This document shows, piece after piece, positions 1-5,663 of a DNA stretch of 5,663 nt. Both the position numbers and the translations under genes were made by a program. The notes beneath the pieces are model-generated. The model was not told the origin of the DNA. It did no database searches and worked only from the letters and a program-made list of their open reading frames with translations. Positions within the stretch are counted from its first letter, which is position 1. Every line of letters starts with the position of its first letter. The DNA is from CAJQQY01 sp964352225 (GTDB lineage: Bacteria; Bacteroidota; Bacteroidia; Chitinophagales; Saprospiraceae), in the NCBI GenBank assembly GCA_964352225.1, contig CAYGRM010000419.1, positions 1 through 5,663 of the forward strand, given 5' to 3'.

Positions 1-36
1 TTATTTTTTAACTTTTACTTGACTATATTAAATCAG

Positions 37-103
37 GATTTGAGAAGTTTGACGATGTTAGTTTTATATGTTCTATGAGCAGTCTCGTCAAACTTCTCAA
101 ATC
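37..103. repeat. 19-bp perfect inverted repeat with 29-nt loop
   Basis: Positions 37-55 are the exact reverse complement of 85-103, giving a 19-bp stem around a 29-nt spacer (56-84). The arms read as heptamers: GATTTGA, then GAAGTTT, then GACGA. The left arm carries them on the plus strand and the right arm on the minus strand. No T run follows closely on the plus strand, and the next gene's terminator is a separate hairpin at 132-174, so this is not an ordinary terminator. It may be a structured non-coding element or two converging copies of the repeat family described at 83-131. Its function is unknown. Confidence 0.85.
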
Positions 104-131
104 GAAATTCCTTGTTCGTTACTCGATATTC
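83..131 (-). repeat. degenerate heptamer array A
   Basis: Read on the minus strand from 131 down to 83, the sequence divides without gaps into seven 7-nt units, and every unit begins with GA. The first unit is GAATATC (125-131), the third GAACAAG (111-117), the fifth GATTTGA (97-103) and the sixth GAAGTTT (90-96). The last units form the right arm of the inverted repeat at 37-103. The units are related but not identical, which rules out a simple microsatellite. The array lies beyond the terminator of the thioredoxin-SPOR gene and is not in a gene. Similar arrays occur at 1790-1846 and 3045-3088. Its function is unknown. Confidence 0.75.
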
Positions 132-174
132 AAAAAAAAGAAAAAAAAAGGGAAGAAAGCCAAGCTTTCTCCCC
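132..174 (-). terminator. Rho-independent terminator of the thioredoxin-SPOR gene
   Basis: On the minus strand, 174-164 pairs with 160-150 in an 11-bp stem (GGGGAGAAAGC with GCTTTCTTCCC, including one G-T pair) around a 3-nt loop. A T-rich tract follows at once (149-132, interrupted by one C). It starts 27 nt after the stop codon of the minus-strand gene at 201-1331. The GC-rich base and long T tract make this a textbook intrinsic terminator. Confidence 0.9.
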
Positions 175-200
175 AATTCGTTTCCTAAGCAAATTAGTTT

Positions 201-1331
201 TTAATGACTGGAAAGATCTTTAATGATACATTCCATTCCCTTTGCTTGAACCGTTCTCATAAAACTGATTGCTTCAGCTCGAGTGCGAAACTCTCCGAGC
301 ATCACTTTATACAAAGTTCGGTGTTGGTTGTTAGAGATATGAACAATGACTGGCTCATCAAATTGTTGTTGAAACAAAGATGCTTGTTGCAAGACATTGC
401 TATACTCTGCGTAAGCGCCCACTTGAACACTAAATCCTATTGAATGTTGGCGTAGTACATTAAATCTGTACAATCCCTCGCCAATCTCCGAATTGAGATC
501 AAGGTTCGAAACATGAGCATAAGGTTTCTCTTTTGTTAGAGTTGGTGCTTCCTCGATTTCATCCTCGAAGTAATCTTCTTGAGTGGTAATCGGAGTAGGC
601 ATAGTACGTAAGTTTGGTTGCATTTTTTGATTGTTCTCTTCGAAGGAAACAAGTTGTTTCTGCTTCTTTCTGACCAATCTATTTCTTGTAATATTTCCTA
701 TCGCTGGTGGGCGATTAGAAGTATAATCTATCGTAGTTGTAGTCGGTTGATTTACCATAAATGTAGAGGGTAAATCAATTTTTTCTTGAACAATACTAGC
801 TTCCATTACAGGAGTTGAAACCTGTGGACTAGTACTTGTTATTTTTGGAGCCAATTGTTTCCGATTGGTGGTATTTGCGATTCTTGCTTTCGAAGGGCGA
901 GCTGCCATTCGATTCACAGGTTGATCGTATTGCTGCAAAATTGCCAACATATTTGAAGGCGAAAGGGACTCCTGATATTGTCCTAAAAGCTGACCAGAAG
1001 AATTGAAAACTAGTAAGGATGGCAAAATTTGGATATTATATTTTTGCTTCAAAGCATAACCATCAAAGTCATCAATATCGACTTGGAGAGCTACATAATT
1101 TTCTTTCACATAAGCAGCCAAAGTTGGATCAGTAAAGGTAGTTTCCTCCATCCATTGGCAAGGTGTACACCAACTTGCAGTAAAATCTAAGAAAAATAAT
1201 TTACCTTCTTCCGATGCCTTTAACTTAGCAGAAGTGAATGAACCTTGAAAGAATTCTATTCCTTCCGATGTTGGACTTTTAGCTGACATCAAGAGCAAAA
1301 CTGCTAGCAATAAGAAAAATAGTGATCTCAT
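201..1331 (-). CDS. exported thioredoxin-fold protein with C-terminal SPOR domain
   Basis: A 376-residue protein. Residues 1 to about 20 form a signal peptide (one Arg, then a Leu/Phe-rich core); no lipobox Cys follows, so a soluble or wall-bound periplasmic protein is likely. Residues about 26-135 form a thioredoxin fold of the Thioredoxin_7 / DsbD-gamma type: a WCTPC active site with Cys55 and Cys58, the METTF-DP-like stretch after it (EETTFTDP), and the cis-proline Pro104 in ILPSLLVF. Residues about 140-290 are a low-complexity linker rich in Thr, Pro and Gln, with a basic patch (RKKQKQ) and an acidic patch (DYFEDEIEEAP). Residues about 298-372 are a SPOR domain (FSVQVGAYAEY start, LYKVMLGEFRTRAEA second half), a fold known to bind glycan strands lacking stem peptides, often at division sites. 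The likely role is thiol-disulfide exchange or reduction in the periplasm, tethered to peptidoglycan; the substrate is unknown. The ATG at 1331 is chosen because it opens the signal peptide directly; no Shine-Dalgarno is seen. The gene stands alone, divergent from fabH. Confidence 0.9.
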   Translation of the reverse strand: MRSLFFLLLAVLLLMSAKSPTSEGIEFFQGSFTSAKLKASEEGKLFFLDFTASWCTPCQWMEETTFTDPTLAAYVKENYVALQVDIDDFDGYALKQKYNIQILPSLLVFNSSGQLLGQYQESLSPSNMLAILQQYDQPVNRMAARPSKARIANTTNRKQLAPKITSTSPQVSTPVMEASIVQEKIDLPSTFMVNQPTTTTIDYTSNRPPAIGNITRNRLVRKKQKQLVSFEENNQKMQPNLRTMPTPITTQEDYFEDEIEEAPTLTKEKPYAHVSNLDLNSEIGEGLYRFNVLRQHSIGFSVQVGAYAEYSNVLQQASLFQQQFDEPVIVHISNNQHRTLYKVMLGEFRTRAEAISFMRTVQAKGMECIIKDLSSH

Positions 1332-1438
1332 AATGCTTGTTTTTTTAGTGTAAAAAATATATCGTTATCGATGTTTATACTTTATTTAAGGTGATGTGAT
1401 AAATCAACTTTTATTTTTAATAAATCACGTTATAATTT

Positions 1439-1481
1439 ATTGGTTATCAGGTTTTTATCATTTTAAAAAATGAGAACCAAT
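1439..1481. repeat. imperfect inverted repeat
   Basis: ATTGGTT at 1439-1445 pairs with AACCAAT at 1475-1481. After one A-G mismatch, TCA at 1447-1449 pairs with TGA at 1471-1473. The interior can add T-A pairs (1452-1456 with A residues near 1465-1470). The stem is AT-rich and works on either strand. It lies 108 nt or more upstream of the thioredoxin-SPOR start, so it could be an operator or a weak hairpin. Chance is not excluded in such AT-rich DNA. Confidence 0.45.
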
Positions 1482-1582
1482 TAAAGTACATCCATCTTAT
1501 TTGGATGATTTTAATAATGGAAATGAATTGTGGAAAGTCGTGGAAATGTTGTAATTTTTTTTTAAAACTTAAAGTACATGGC

Positions 1583-1608
1583 TGAATGAACGGGGGGATG
1601 TTCATTCA
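1583..1608. repeat. 9-bp hairpin with a six-G loop
   Basis: TGAATGAAC (1583-1591) is the exact reverse complement of GTTCATTCA (1600-1608). The 8-nt loop GGGGGGAT carries a run of six G, which stands out in very AT-rich surroundings. No T run follows on either side within a few bases, so it does not look like a terminator. It could be an operator or an RNA stem-loop with an exposed G-rich loop. The function is unknown. Confidence 0.55.
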
Positions 1609-1789
1609 TCGCCTGACTTTCTCATAGTAGTTTAAAATTGAATACATGACTACATATGCAAACAACATACCATTTATGATTTTTTTTAATATTTAATTTC
1701 AAGGAGATGAGATGTTGAGTATTGAATAACTATTTAAGAACAAGAATTGGAGCAGATATTCCCTAATACTGATGTAATACTTTAAGTAA

Positions 1790-1846
1790 TTTCATCAAAT
1801 TTCTCAAATCATAAATCCTTTGTGAAGCGTTCCTTATTTGATATTC
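1790..1846 (-). repeat. degenerate heptamer array B
   Basis: Read on the minus strand from 1846 to 1790, this splits into eight units, seven of 7 nt and one of 8 nt (1818-1825). Units include GAATATC (1840-1846), GAACGCT (1826-1832), GATTTGA (1804-1810) and GAAATTT (1797-1803); six of the eight begin with GA. The order parallels array A at 83-131: GAATATC first, a GAAC unit third, then GATTTGA followed by a GAA(G/A)TTT unit. This suggests common ancestry with array A. It lies about 135 nt upstream of fabH and lacks the inverted partner arm seen near array A. Confidence 0.65.
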
Positions 1847-1981
1847 ACTCACCTTATCTCCTTTTATTTACGACATCTAAAAAAATGTGCTAAAAAAACA
1901 TTCTCCCTCCCTCATTTCCCCACTTCCACGTTTTTAGTTACCTTGCGACCGATTTTTTATTAAACAATCAGAGATAAAACC

Positions 1982-2971
1982 ATGTCAAAAAAATACGCAA
2001 CTATCACAGGTGTTCATGGCTATGTGCCAGATTATGTTTTGACCAACAAAGAACTCGAAACAATGGTCGACACTAACGACGAATGGATTCAAAGTAGAAC
2101 TGGAATCAAGGAACGCCGAATTCTTAAAAAAGAAGGTTGGGCTGCCTCAGATATGGGTGTAGAAATGGTCAAAGGTTTATTGAAAAAAACCAATACCAAA
2201 CCAGAAGAAGTAGATATGCTAATTTGTGCAACGATCACAGGTGATCGAGTTTTTCCAGATACAGCCAATACCATTGCAGATAAAGTGGGAGCAAAAAATT
2301 CTTTTGGATTTGATATAAATGCTGCTTGTTCAGGCTTTTTATATGCTTTATCTACGGGCTCTAAATTTGTAGAATCTGGTTCGCATAAAAAAGTAATTGT
2401 TGTTGGTCTTGATGTGATGTCTTCGATTATTGATTACAAAGATCGTTCGACTTGTATCATCTTTGGAGATGGAGGAGGAGCTGTAATGCTCGAACCAACG
2501 GAAGAGGTTACTGGTATTCAAGATGCAGTTTTACGAGCAGATGGATCAGGTCGAGAGTTTTTAAATATGGCTGCTGGTGGTTCGCTTAAGCCTCACACTC
2601 CTGAAACGTTAGCTGCGGGTGAACAATATGTTTATCAAGAAGGTCGGCCAGTTTTTAAAGCTGCGGTCAAAGGAATGTCTAGTGCGATTAAGGATGTAAT
2701 GAAAAGAAATAAACTTAAGAATGATGATATTAATTGGTTAGTGCCTCATCAAGCAAATATTCGAATCATCACTTCAGTTGCAGGTCAACTTGATTTTCCA
2801 ATGGAAAAAGTCATGATGAATATCCAAAAATATGGAAATACAACTGCGGGAACTTTACCACTTTGTTTGTGGGATTATGAAGACCAATTGAAAAAAGGAG
2901 ACAAAATCATCCTAACTGCTTTTGGTGGTGGTTTCACTTGGGGAGCGACTTACATCATTTGGGGATATTAA
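1982..2971 (+). CDS. fabH: beta-ketoacyl-ACP synthase III (FabH)
   Basis: A 329-residue cytosolic condensing enzyme of normal length. FabH starts type II fatty-acid synthesis by condensing acetyl-CoA (or a branched acyl-CoA) with malonyl-ACP to give a 3-oxoacyl-ACP. The full Cys-His-Asn triad is visible: Cys116 in DINAACSG, His256 in VPHQAN and Asn286 in YGNTTAG. Other family marks are TNDEWIQSRTGIKERR (residues 31-46), FGDGGGAVMLEP (161-172) and the C-terminal GGGFTWG (315-321). The C-terminal part, TLPLCLWDYEDQLKKGDK, resembles Bacteroidota FabH. The ATG at 1982 gives the usual FabH N-terminus (MSKKYATITGVHGYVP); only an AT-rich leader with a weak purine patch (AGAGA) precedes it. The gene appears alone: no plsX, rpmF or acc gene is adjacent, although fabH often neighbours these in bacteria. 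Bacteroidota can carry several FabH paralogues, so a specialised chain-starting role cannot be excluded, but the sequence looks like a housekeeping FabH. Confidence 0.96.
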   Translation: MSKKYATITGVHGYVPDYVLTNKELETMVDTNDEWIQSRTGIKERRILKKEGWAASDMGVEMVKGLLKKTNTKPEEVDMLICATITGDRVFPDTANTIADKVGAKNSFGFDINAACSGFLYALSTGSKFVESGSHKKVIVVGLDVMSSIIDYKDRSTCIIFGDGGGAVMLEPTEEVTGIQDAVLRADGSGREFLNMAAGGSLKPHTPETLAAGEQYVYQEGRPVFKAAVKGMSSAIKDVMKRNKLKNDDINWLVPHQANIRIITSVAGQLDFPMEKVMMNIQKYGNTTAGTLPLCLWDYEDQLKKGDKIILTAFGGGFTWGATYIIWGY

Positions 2972-2987
2972 AATAACTACAGTATAT

Positions 2988-3027
2988 TAAAAAAAGCTAT
3001 TTCGATTTTTCGAAATAGCTTTTTTTA
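2988..3027. terminator. bidirectional intrinsic terminator
   Basis: Positions 2988-3004 are the exact reverse complement of 3011-3027, a 17-bp stem around the 6-nt loop ATTTTT. The core is GCTATTTCG with CGAAATAGC, flanked by seven A on the left and seven T on the right. Because of these flanking runs it can terminate fabH on the plus strand (17 nt after its stop) and the convergent OmpA-family gene on the minus strand (about 65 nt after its stop). Confidence 0.9.
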
Positions 3028-3044
3028 TAAATCTTATTTACTTA

Positions 3045-3088
3045 GAACGTCAAGCGAAGCGTCCGTCTAACGTCCATCGTTCAACGTC
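3045..3088 (-). repeat. degenerate heptamer array C (GACG type)
   Basis: On the minus strand the units starting at 3088, 3081, 3074 and 3067 are GACGTTG, AACGATG, GACGTTA and GACGGAC, spaced exactly 7 nt. After a 9-nt interruption a further GACGTTC unit follows (3045-3051). AACGTC appears three times on the plus strand (3046, 3069, 3083). The array begins 3 nt after the stop codon of the OmpA-family gene and lies before the shared terminator, so it would be transcribed in that gene's 3' untranslated region. It is richer in G and C than its surroundings. Its function is unknown. Confidence 0.7.
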
Positions 3089-3091
3089 TTT

Positions 3092-5329
3092 TTACTGATT
3101 TAAAATTTTCAATTCTACTCTTTGATTGATAGCGTGATCTTCAGGACTGCAATCTACACCATTACCACAATGATTGAGTAATTGAGTTTCGCCGTAACCC
3201 ATCACTTTTACTCGATCCGTTCCAATTCCTCTGCGAATCAAATAACCTGCTACTGCAGTTGCTCGTTTGATAGAAAAAATCATATTTTCTCGATCATCCC
3301 CCAAGCTTTCTGTGTGAGCATTTACTTCAATTTTTAATGTTGGAAATTCGTTCATCAACCTAACCAGTTCATCCAGCCTAGTCGATATATCCTCGGTGAG
3401 CATATATTTTTTAGGCTCAAACTTTACTTTTTCCAAAATGAAAATCGCCTCATCTTGGACAGATTGGAGCATTAAGTATTCTTTTAATTCAGCGATATTT
3501 GCGTCACCTGTGTTGCTTTCATTTTCAGGTGATTCAGGAGCAGCATCAGACATTGGAGCATCTATGCTGGCCAACCCTTCTTGAAAATTGCTCGGTGAGT
3601 TTTCCTCTGTTGTCCCAAATAATTCTTCGTTTTTAAAATGTTTATCAACTTTATTTTCAGGATCAATATCTGAATCATAAGAATCGGCAGCAGCAAAAGG
3701 TAAATCTCTTTTTTCAGAATAAGGAGTAGAAACATTCTCTATTGTTTCAGTTTGATCTTTATATTGGGAAATGTCATTTGAACTATAATCAGGATCAATA
3801 TCTGAATCATAAGAATCGGTAGCAGCAAAAGGTAAATCATCTTTTTGATTAACGACTTCTTCCACTTTTTCAGTTGTTGTGTTTTGAGAAATCTCATTTA
3901 ACTCTTGCAAAGTTTCCAAATCAATTTCAAAAACCTCAGAAGAATTGTTAGCTAAATTTTCTATAATTGGTTCAACCACTATTATTTCATCTTCTGGAGT
4001 GGAAACTAAAGTTTCTTCCTTTGTTGGTTTTTCAGCCATCATATTTATTGATGATCGATTATACATCCCATCAATATCAAAGAAATAAATATCATCATCT
4101 CCACCTTCCCGCGAAGAGGCGAACATTCCTTTTGTCAAATCTTTGGAAAGGTAAATCGAAATATCATCAGCAGGACTATTGATTGGCAAACCAATATTAC
4201 TTGGTTGACTCCAATTTCCTTGTGCATCTTGCTGACTAACAAAAATGTCAAAACCACCATAAGATGTATGCCCCTTGGAGCAAAAAAATAATTTTCCATC
4301 AGAACTCATAAATGGGAATCCTTCATTGGCAGTCGTATTGACTGGAGCATCTAGATTTCTTGCTCGACTCCATCCGTTGTCTCCTAGGGTAGAATAAAAA
4401 ATATCAGTACCACCAACGCCACTTTTATCAGAAGTAAAGAATAAAGTCTTGCCATCAGGCGAAAAAGTAGGATGCATATGATTGGAATTGTTGTTACAAA
4501 ATTCCATCAATTTTACATTTCTAAATTTTCCATCCTCGGTAATATCAGCCCGATAAAGCATCAAATTATACTGATCTCTCCGATTAGAAACATCACTATT
4601 CCTAGAAAAAACTACAAAAGCTCCATCAGGTGATAATGCGATGGTTCCGGTATTTTTATTTAAGTCATTAATTCTTTTTGAAATTTGATCAGGTGAATTG
4701 AAAGTGCCATCTTCATTTCCTTTACTGAAATAAATACTTAAAAAATCTCTTCCGGTGAAGCTCGATTTTCTCTTCATGATCTTTGCACCAGTTTTTCTAT
4801 CAGAAGAAAATGCAATCCCATCTCTAAAAAAAACTGGAGCAGAATCATCGCTTTCTGAGTTATGGGCAAATGGTTCCACATTTTTTACGATATAATATGG
4901 TTCGATAGTCTGTACATTTTCAATTGATTGGAGTAGTGCCGTGGCTTTTGGATCGCCGGGTTTTTTGTCCGTATATTTTTGCAACCAAACTTTAGCATCT
5001 TCATATTTTCCTTGACTCATCAAGGCTTCCCCATAGTAATACCAAGTGATTGGTTTAGCTCTTTTATGCTGAACTATTTCATCATATAAGTTGACGGCAT
5101 TTTCAATATTATTGTTGATTCGATAACAATAAGCTAATCTAACCTTCGCACTTAAGTTTGGATTTTTTTCTAAACCTTGCTCGTAAAGAGGAATGGCTTC
5201 GGCATATTTTTTAATTTGGTAGCGTTTGTTCGCTTTGTCTAATTGCTTATTTTGGGCAACTAGTTGCGAACTGAAGAGAAAGATTTGTAGTAGGAGAATA
5301 ACTTTTAACCAATTCATGGGAGAATACAT
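3092..5329 (-). CDS. TPR / PD40-propeller / OmpA-family cell-envelope protein
   Basis: A 745-residue exported protein. Residues 1-26 form a signal peptide (WLKVILLLQIFLFSSQLVAQ, cleavage likely after VAQ or nearby) with no lipobox Cys. Residues about 28-135 hold TPR-like helices (YAEAIPLYEQGLEKNP; YEDAKVWLQKY). Residues about 160-420 hold PD40/WD40-like propeller blades, seen as repeated SPDG / SSDG motifs followed by FFTSD-type strands and GG-DIF turns (for example 288-311, 341-363 and 401-418). Residues about 430-610 are an acidic, probably disordered linker with a duplicated 17-residue motif. Residues about 625-743 are an OmpA-like domain (AHTESLGDD, SIKRATAVAGYLIRRGI, VKVMGYGE, NQRVEL). 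In this family the OmpA domain binds peptidoglycan, so the protein probably links the outer membrane or a surface complex to the wall. The architecture recalls PorE of the type IX secretion system, but the lipoprotein signal is missing and a linker replaces the middle domain, so I do not assign that name. The upstream ATG at 5329 is given; Met5 (5317) would leave an equally good signal peptide. Confidence 0.92.
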   Translation of the reverse strand: MYSPMNWLKVILLLQIFLFSSQLVAQNKQLDKANKRYQIKKYAEAIPLYEQGLEKNPNLSAKVRLAYCYRINNNIENAVNLYDEIVQHKRAKPITWYYYGEALMSQGKYEDAKVWLQKYTDKKPGDPKATALLQSIENVQTIEPYYIVKNVEPFAHNSESDDSAPVFFRDGIAFSSDRKTGAKIMKRKSSFTGRDFLSIYFSKGNEDGTFNSPDQISKRINDLNKNTGTIALSPDGAFVVFSRNSDVSNRRDQYNLMLYRADITEDGKFRNVKLMEFCNNNSNHMHPTFSPDGKTLFFTSDKSGVGGTDIFYSTLGDNGWSRARNLDAPVNTTANEGFPFMSSDGKLFFCSKGHTSYGGFDIFVSQQDAQGNWSQPSNIGLPINSPADDISIYLSKDLTKGMFASSREGGDDDIYFFDIDGMYNRSSINMMAEKPTKEETLVSTPEDEIIVVEPIIENLANNSSEVFEIDLETLQELNEISQNTTTEKVEEVVNQKDDLPFAATDSYDSDIDPDYSSNDISQYKDQTETIENVSTPYSEKRDLPFAAADSYDSDIDPENKVDKHFKNEELFGTTEENSPSNFQEGLASIDAPMSDAAPESPENESNTGDANIAELKEYLMLQSVQDEAIFILEKVKFEPKKYMLTEDISTRLDELVRLMNEFPTLKIEVNAHTESLGDDRENMIFSIKRATAVAGYLIRRGIGTDRVKVMGYGETQLLNHCGNGVDCSPEDHAINQRVELKILNQ
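3657..3838 (-). repeat. 50-nt direct repeat inside the OmpA-family gene
   Basis: Positions 3657-3706 and 3789-3838 are identical over 50 nt except for one base (C at 3688, T at 3820). They are 132 nt apart, exactly 44 codons, so the reading frame is kept. They encode the motif DLPFAA(T/A)DSYDSDIDP at residues 498-513 and 542-557; the single difference changes Thr504 to Ala548. Near-identity at the DNA level suggests a recent duplication, gene conversion, or selection on the sequence. The sequence between copies is also acidic linker. Confidence 0.93.
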
Positions 5330-5663
5330 TTTAAGTTTGTTAGGTCGTAGTGTTTTAGTTAGGTTGAATAAAGTCTATTTATATAAAATTATTTTAATAT
5401 CGGATCTTAAATTATACGTATTGCAAAAATTGTGCAAGTTTTGTGACATGTGACTTAAATCATTTTTGATGGTCTTTATAATGAGTGGATGACTAGAAAA
5501 GAATTCAAAAAAAATGTAAATTGTAGTTTAAAAAGGAATTTCTATTTTGGTAATATATTGATAATCAAATTATTATGTTATTTTTTTCCTTTTTTTTAAT
5601 ATAACTTTCCACACGTATTCTCAATTCTTTAAATCCTTTTTTCTCAATTAAAAAATATACTTA
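5330..5663. other. AT-rich intergenic region, no gene seen
   Basis: This 334-nt stretch lies upstream of the OmpA-family gene and should hold its promoter. It is dominated by A and T runs and shows no credible coding sequence. Visible small patterns are TTGCA...TGCAA (5421-5436, 5-bp arms) and a GTGAC repeat seven nt apart (5443-5454). On the plus strand, TTG at 5521 is followed after 19 nt by TATTTTGG at 5543, a 5-of-6 match to the Bacteroidota -7 pattern; it could drive a gene beyond the window, but such matches are frequent in AT-rich DNA. No clear promoter is found for the minus-strand gene. Confidence 0.5.

Larger units (their letters stand above)
1332..1981. other. 650-nt divergent intergenic region
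   Basis: This gap separates the divergent starts of the thioredoxin-SPOR gene and fabH, so it should hold both promoters. It is AT-rich, and I find no convincing match to the Bacteroidota -33 TTG / -7 TAnnTTTG promoter pattern for either gene. It contains hairpins at 1439-1481, 1489-1507 (6-bp stem, 7-nt loop) and 1583-1608, and a heptamer array at 1790-1846. An 11-nt direct repeat, TTAAAGTACAT, occurs at 1481-1491 and 1569-1579, and GTGGAAA recurs 10 nt apart at 1530 and 1540. No coding sequence of credible length is present. The length is greater than two promoters need, which leaves room for a small RNA or a decayed gene. Confidence 0.7.

Noticed and set aside
83..131. Heptamer arrays considered as a CRISPR array
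   Set aside because: Units are 7 nt, contiguous and degenerate; there are no 25-40 nt repeats, no spacers and no cas genes.
204..443. Plus-strand open frame of 79 residues
   Set aside because: It lies wholly opposite the SPOR-coding part of the thioredoxin-SPOR gene and shows no recognisable domain.
1517..1585. 22-codon frame with several Cys (MEMNCGKSWKCC start)
   Set aside because: It is too short, lacks a ribosome site, and runs through a poly-T stretch; nothing supports translation.
1939..1946. TACCTTGC as the -7 element of the fabH promoter
   Set aside because: It matches only part of TAnnTTTG and has no TTG at the expected distance upstream.
2089..2274. Minus-strand open frame of 61 residues
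   Set aside because: It is antisense to the well-supported fabH and has no family features.
3396..4182. Plus-strand open frames at 3396-3584 and 3967-4182
   Set aside because: Both are antisense to the OmpA-family gene, whose domains are clear in the minus-strand frame.
3092..5329. Naming the OmpA-family protein PorE of the type IX secretion system
   Set aside because: The TPR, propeller and OmpA order fits, but there is no lipobox Cys, the middle domain is replaced by an acidic linker, and no other secretion-system gene is nearby.
5226..5453. Plus-strand open frame of 75 residues
   Set aside because: Half of it is antisense to the signal peptide and TPR start of the OmpA-family gene, and the rest is AT-rich spacer with no recognisable motif.
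5443..5454. GTGACATGTGAC as a CRP/FNR-type operator
   Set aside because: The two GTGAC copies are direct, not inverted, so they do not form the dyad such regulators bind.

Overview
The window looks like chromosomal DNA of an AT-rich member of the Bacteroidota. Evidence: a Bacteroidota-type TPR / PD40 propeller / OmpA cell-envelope protein, a FabH whose C-terminal half reads like Bacteroidota FabH, AT-rich leaders without a clear Shine-Dalgarno sequence, and gaps rich in A and T runs. A Saprospiria-like lineage is possible, but that is only an impression. No rRNA, tRNA, CRISPR array, transposase or phage gene is visible.

Layout. Positions 1-200 hold no gene, but contain a 19-bp inverted repeat, a 7-nt-period repeat array and the intrinsic terminator of the first gene. 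Gene 1 (201-1331, minus) encodes an exported thioredoxin-fold protein with a CTPC active site and a C-terminal SPOR domain. A long divergent gap (1332-1981) holds two hairpins and a second heptamer array. Gene 2 (1982-2971, plus) is fabH. A strong bidirectional terminator (2988-3027) and a third heptamer-type array (3045-3088) separate it from the convergent gene 3 (3092-5329, minus). Gene 3 is a 745-residue exported protein with N-terminal TPRs, a PD40 beta-propeller, a long acidic linker with an internal duplication, and an OmpA-like domain. Positions 5330-5663 are AT-rich and show no gene.

The three genes appear to be separate transcription units: each has its own gap, and hairpins follow the ends. 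Two are envelope proteins with peptidoglycan-associated C-terminal domains (SPOR and OmpA-like). The third starts fatty-acid synthesis. A shared theme of cell-envelope building is plausible, but nothing here shows they are co-regulated.

The main unexplained signal is a family of degenerate heptamer repeats in all three gaps between 1 and 3100. Two copies (83-131 and 1790-1846, both on the minus strand) share the order of several units, so they look related by descent rather than being chance low complexity. The third (3045-3088) has the same 7-nt spacing with a GACG core. I see no previously undescribed multi-gene system here.
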